This document shows positions 61,253 to 64,000 of a stretch of DNA of 64,000 nucleotides, in pieces (the first letter of the stretch is position 1; every line of letters begins with the position of its first letter). Below the pieces are notes generated by a model. That model did no database searches and was not told where the DNA came from. It worked only from the letters and a program-made list of their open reading frames with translations. The position numbers and the translations under genes were made by a program. Origin of the DNA: Flavisolibacter longurius (GTDB taxonomy: Bacteria; Bacteroidota; Bacteroidia; Chitinophagales; Chitinophagaceae); contig JABUMY010000005.1 of the NCBI GenBank assembly GCA_013327885.1, positions 248,001 through 312,000 on the forward strand. Direction: 5' to 3'.

Positions 61253-61374
61253 CGGTGCGGCAAAAACTTCTGTCTGCATTCTCGCGTAGAATATCAATTG
61301 ACAAAAAGCTTACACAGCCGGCAGCCTCTCGACATCAAAAACTCCAATTACAACACTAAAATTGTATCTAAAAA

Positions 61375-61983
61375 CTAGCCGCCTTTTTCAACAGAAGTTC
61401 CGCTGTTTCGTATAAGGTGTTTAAAGCGGCTAAAGGTTTCCGGCTGAATGTTCAGCAGCGAAGCAAGGTATTTCTGCGGTACCCGTTGCATCAGCTCGGA
61501 GTTGTTCTGTACAAATTCTAAAAAGCGTTCGCGGGGTGTTAGTTGCAAAAGGCTCATCTGCCAGCGTTCGTTGCGGATCATGAGATAGGTAACGATCAGG
61601 CGTCCCATCCGCTCCATCGTAGCACTCGTTTGAAAGATCGTTTCCAGGTTTTTTGCACTGATGGAAAGCAACGTCGTCGGCTCGATGGTTTCAATGATAT
61701 AGTCGGATGGCGTACGGCTGTAGAACGACTCCTGCGAATGGATGATCTGTCCCTCCCGCGAAATCTGTGTAATGACCTCGTTGTCCTCCTTTCGGAAATA
61801 TTTCCGCAGCAGGCCTTTGCCAACGAAGTTGATATAATCATCAACCTCCCCGGCAGGCACCACCACCGTCTTTTTTTTATAGGTTCTTACTTCGATGAGG
61901 GGCGCAATAATGCGATGATATTCGTCCGTGTCTAGCGGAATGAATTTATTGAGAAAGGAGTGAAAAAGCTGGAGCGGTTCCAT
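61375..61983 (-). CDS. Crp/Fnr-family transcription regulator
   Basis: Regulator of 202 residues with an N-terminal cyclic-nucleotide-binding-like beta roll (about 25-115: KKTVVVPAGEVDDYINFVGK, RKYFRKEDNEVITQISREGQ). The C-terminal part (about 140-195) would be the helix-turn-helix, with RVPQKYLASLLNIQPETFSR as the binding helix. There is no Fe-S cysteine cluster as in Fnr. The ligand is unknown. It is divergent from icd, so icd is a candidate target. Confidence 0.88.
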   Translation of the reverse strand: MEPLQLFHSFLNKFIPLDTDEYHRIIAPLIEVRTYKKKTVVVPAGEVDDYINFVGKGLLRKYFRKEDNEVITQISREGQIIHSQESFYSRTPSDYIIETIEPTTLLSISAKNLETIFQTSATMERMGRLIVTYLMIRNERWQMSLLQLTPRERFLEFVQNNSELMQRVPQKYLASLLNIQPETFSRFKHLIRNSGTSVEKGG

Positions 61984-62027
61984 TGTCTGTAAATTGAAAT
62001 GGGATCCATTATAAACTTACGCTATTT

Positions 62028-62061
62028 TTTGTACTATAACTTCACGAAACCCTTAGTTTTG
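62028..62061 (+). promoter_or_regulatory. Promoter of icd
   Basis: TTTG (62028-62031), a 22-bp spacer and TAGTTTTG (62054-62061), 31 bp before the start. Spacing is 1 bp longer than usual. Confidence 0.55.
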
Positions 62062-62092
62062 CGCATTATTTTCTTCAAAAATCACTGCTCTC

Positions 62093-63340
62093 ATGACACA
62101 AAAAATCAAAGTGGCCAACCCGGTGGTAGAACTGGACGGAGATGAGATGACCCGGATTATCTGGAAATTCATCAAGGACAAGCTGATTCTCCCCTATATT
62201 GACGTTGATATAAAATACTATGACCTTGGCGTAGAGTACCGCGACCAGACCAATGACCAGGTAACCGTTGATGCGGCCAATGCCATCAGGCAATACGGTG
62301 TGGGTATCAAATGCGCTACCATTACGCCAGACGAAGCCCGTGTAACGGAGTTCAACCTGAAGCAAATGTGGAAGAGCCCCAACGGAACGATCCGTAACAT
62401 TTTGGATGGTACCGTTTTCCGCGAGCCGATCGTGATCAAGAACATCCCCCGCCTGGTAACTACCTGGGACCGTCCCATTGTAGTGGGCCGTCATGCATTT
62501 GGCGACCAGTACCGTGCAACGGATTTCGTGGTAAAAGGAAAAGGCAAACTAACGGTAACCTTTACAGGCGAAGACGGCACCAAGCAGGAATACGAGGTGT
62601 ACAACTTTAACGGCGAAGGTGGCGTGGCCATGGCTATGTATAATACCGATGAAAGCATCCGTGGTTTTGCCCGTAGCTGTATGAACATGGCCCTGCAAAA
62701 AGGCTGGCCCCTGTACCTCAGCACCAAGAACACCATCCTGAAAAAATATGACGGCCGCTTCAAGGATATTTTTGAAGAAGTGTACAACAACGAGTTTGCA
62801 CAGCAATTCAAAGAAGCCAACATTGTTTACGAGCACCGCCTGATAGACGACATGGTGGCCAGCGCTATGAAGTGGAACGGTGGCTTTGTTTGGGCTTGTA
62901 AAAACTACGACGGTGACGTACAAAGCGATTCGGTTGCACAGGGCTTTGGCTCGTTGGGACTGATGACATCTGTACTGGTTACGCCTGACGGACAAACCAT
63001 GGAAGCCGAAGCGGCCCACGGTACGGTTACCCGTCACTACCGCGAGCACCAGAAAGGCAACCCCACTTCTACCAACCCTATTGCTTCCATCTTTGCATGG
63101 ACAAGAGGACTGGCTTTCCGTGGCAAGCTGGATAACAACCAGGAGTTGATCGACTTTTGTAATGCACTGGAAGCGGTTTGTATAGAAACCGTTGAAAGCG
63201 GCAAGATGACAAAAGACCTGGCGATGAACGTACATCCGGATAAAAAGCTGGTTGCGGGTGAAGATTATCTTTATACCGAGCAGTTCCTGGATGCCATTGA
63301 CGAGAACCTGAAAAAAAGAATGGGCGGCGCCAACGCGTAA
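62093..63340 (+). CDS. icd: Isocitrate dehydrogenase (NADP, eukaryote-like type)
   Basis: TCA-cycle enzyme converting isocitrate to 2-oxoglutarate with NADPH formation. The 415-residue product resembles the dimeric eukaryote-type NADP enzyme: it starts [20 protein letters not shown] and carries [59 protein letters not shown] and the substrate-binding Arg/Asp residues in order. It provides the substrate for the sucAB complex in this window. The start ATG gives the full N terminus. Confidence 0.96.
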   Translation: MTQKIKVANPVVELDGDEMTRIIWKFIKDKLILPYIDVDIKYYDLGVEYRDQTNDQVTVDAANAIRQYGVGIKCATITPDEARVTEFNLKQMWKSPNGTIRNILDGTVFREPIVIKNIPRLVTTWDRPIVVGRHAFGDQYRATDFVVKGKGKLTVTFTGEDGTKQEYEVYNFNGEGGVAMAMYNTDESIRGFARSCMNMALQKGWPLYLSTKNTILKKYDGRFKDIFEEVYNNEFAQQFKEANIVYEHRLIDDMVASAMKWNGGFVWACKNYDGDVQSDSVAQGFGSLGLMTSVLVTPDGQTMEAEAAHGTVTRHYREHQKGNPTSTNPIASIFAWTRGLAFRGKLDNNQELIDFCNALEAVCIETVESGKMTKDLAMNVHPDKKLVAGEDYLYTEQFLDAIDENLKKRMGGANA

Positions 63341-63361
63341 GCATTCTTTTAAATACATCTT

Positions 63362-63394
63362 AGAAAAGCCCTGCAACCTTGCGGGGCTTTTCTT
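63362..63394 (+). terminator. Terminator of icd
   Basis: Hairpin AAAAGCCCTGC with GCGGGGCTTTT and a T-rich tail, 22 bp after the stop codon. Confidence 0.8.
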
Positions 63395-63451
63395 GTACAG
63401 GAAGGTGAACATCTTTACCCTACATTCGTTTTCGGTCATAAGGACTTTACG

Positions 63452-63994
63452 ATGACGAATGAATCTTCCGAACTACGCTTTTTGAAAGAACGCTATGCCA
63501 GCGCCAGGAACAAGTACAAGCCACGCCAGGTACGTGTACTGCTTCTTGCGGAAGGCCCGCCCGATAGTCTTGACAGGCATTTTTATTTTGAGGATGTTAA
63601 AAGGCAGGATTCGCTTTTTCTTGAGATCATGGGCGTTCTTTACCCTGAACAAAAAAAGCAATACCTGGTTTCAGGAAGAGAGACTGAATTAAAACAGGAA
63701 CTTCTTTCCCTGTTCGAGGAAGATGGCTATTTTTTGTTGGACCTTGCCGATGTGCCTTGCAGTCTTTTGGAGGGAGGAATTGCATCACAGGTACCGGAAA
63801 TGCTGAAGCGCCTTCCCAGGCTAATTGATAAAAAAACACCCATCATTCTTATCAAGGCGAATGTTTACGATCTCTGTTATGCTCCGCTCACCGAAAGCGG
63901 CTACAGGGTTCACCCCGAACGCATGCCTTTTCCCGGAAGTGGGCAACAAAAAGTTTTTAGAGAAAAGTTCAGCAAAGCCATTTCTTTGTACTAG
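63452..63994 (+). CDS. Hypothetical protein, possible uracil-DNA-glycosylase-like fold
   Basis: A 180-residue cytoplasmic protein I cannot assign with confidence. The stretches VLLLAEGPPDS (about 29-39), GYFLLDLADVPCS, and HPERMPFPGSGQQKVFREKF near the end are placed like the first and last active-site motifs of the uracil-DNA glycosylase superfamily (G-x-x-P near the start, H-P-x-x... late). The match is weak. It follows the icd terminator and carries no signal peptide. Confidence 0.7.
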   Translation: MTNESSELRFLKERYASARNKYKPRQVRVLLLAEGPPDSLDRHFYFEDVKRQDSLFLEIMGVLYPEQKKQYLVSGRETELKQELLSLFEEDGYFLLDLADVPCSLLEGGIASQVPEMLKRLPRLIDKKTPIILIKANVYDLCYAPLTESGYRVHPERMPFPGSGQQKVFREKFSKAISLY

Positions 63995-64000
63995 CGGATA

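Overview
The window reads as chromosomal DNA of a Bacteroidota bacterium, most likely family Chitinophagaceae. The evidence is the 16S rRNA type, promoters of the Bacteroidota form TTTG-N19-22-TAnnTTTG, a secreted subtilase with a type IX secretion tail, TonB-dependent receptors, a zinc-free L36, and many small lipoproteins with a Cys near residue 18. Genus is not resolved. No phage, transposase, integrase, plasmid or CRISPR locus was seen; most of the window is core metabolism and housekeeping.

Layout. 0-1.1 kb: end of a ribosomal operon (infA-rpmJ-rpsM, minus strand). 1.3-8.7 kb: small hypothetical genes, a CsgG-like lipoprotein, a homogentisate dioxygenase-like enzyme, a phosphodiesterase, a membrane protein between facing REP-like repeats, a TolB-like propeller, a TPR lipoprotein and rpe. 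8.8-16.8 kb: a TonB-dependent receptor, a hemerythrin protein, the DUF6702/HupE/M1-peptidase neighbourhood, an HNH protein and a Dabb protein. 17-22.4 kb: mnmA, a lipoprotein plus a T9SS subtilase, and an rRNA m5C methyltransferase. 22.5-24.5 kb: two tandem paralogous lipoproteins with a decayed third copy between them. 24.5-28.7 kb: 2-oxoglutarate dehydrogenase E1 and E2. 28.9-33.3 kb: rpsT, an M14 peptidase, an unknown gene, the tail of a lost M14 duplicate, and an MFS exporter. 34.0-46.0 kb: two directly repeated, apparently identical rRNA operons (16S-Ile-Ala-23S-5S, minus strand), 5,954 bp each and only 72 bp apart. 46.1-52.6 kb: truA with a DUF4476 protein, a lemA/TPM operon, and gap-pgk. 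52.9-59.4 kb: a GIN-domain protein, a TPP-riboswitch-controlled TonB receptor (probably thiamine uptake), phoH, and an operon of lipoprotein-crcB-ppa-TauE with overlapping start and stop codons. 59.4-64 kb: an NlpC/P60 protein, an ECF sigma factor with a probable membrane partner, a Crp/Fnr regulator, icd and an unknown gene.

The main unexplained signal is a class of intergenic DNA made of degenerate 7-bp (sometimes 6- or 8-bp) tandem words. Each locus uses its own word. At several loci the word appears in both orientations, so the element can fold, and very often the element starts exactly at a stop codon. About 17 loci are in the window, including all three visible gaps of the ribosomal operon, the rRNA spacers, and the leader between the TPP riboswitch and its receptor gene. 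I know of no named element with these properties, but I could not search for one.

Other points of interest: tandem rRNA operons with three shared promoters and a fourth only on the right-hand copy; fluoride exporter and fluoride-sensitive pyrophosphatase joined by an ATGA overlap; two gene remnants; and several promoters placed so close to the start codon that the mRNAs should be almost leaderless.
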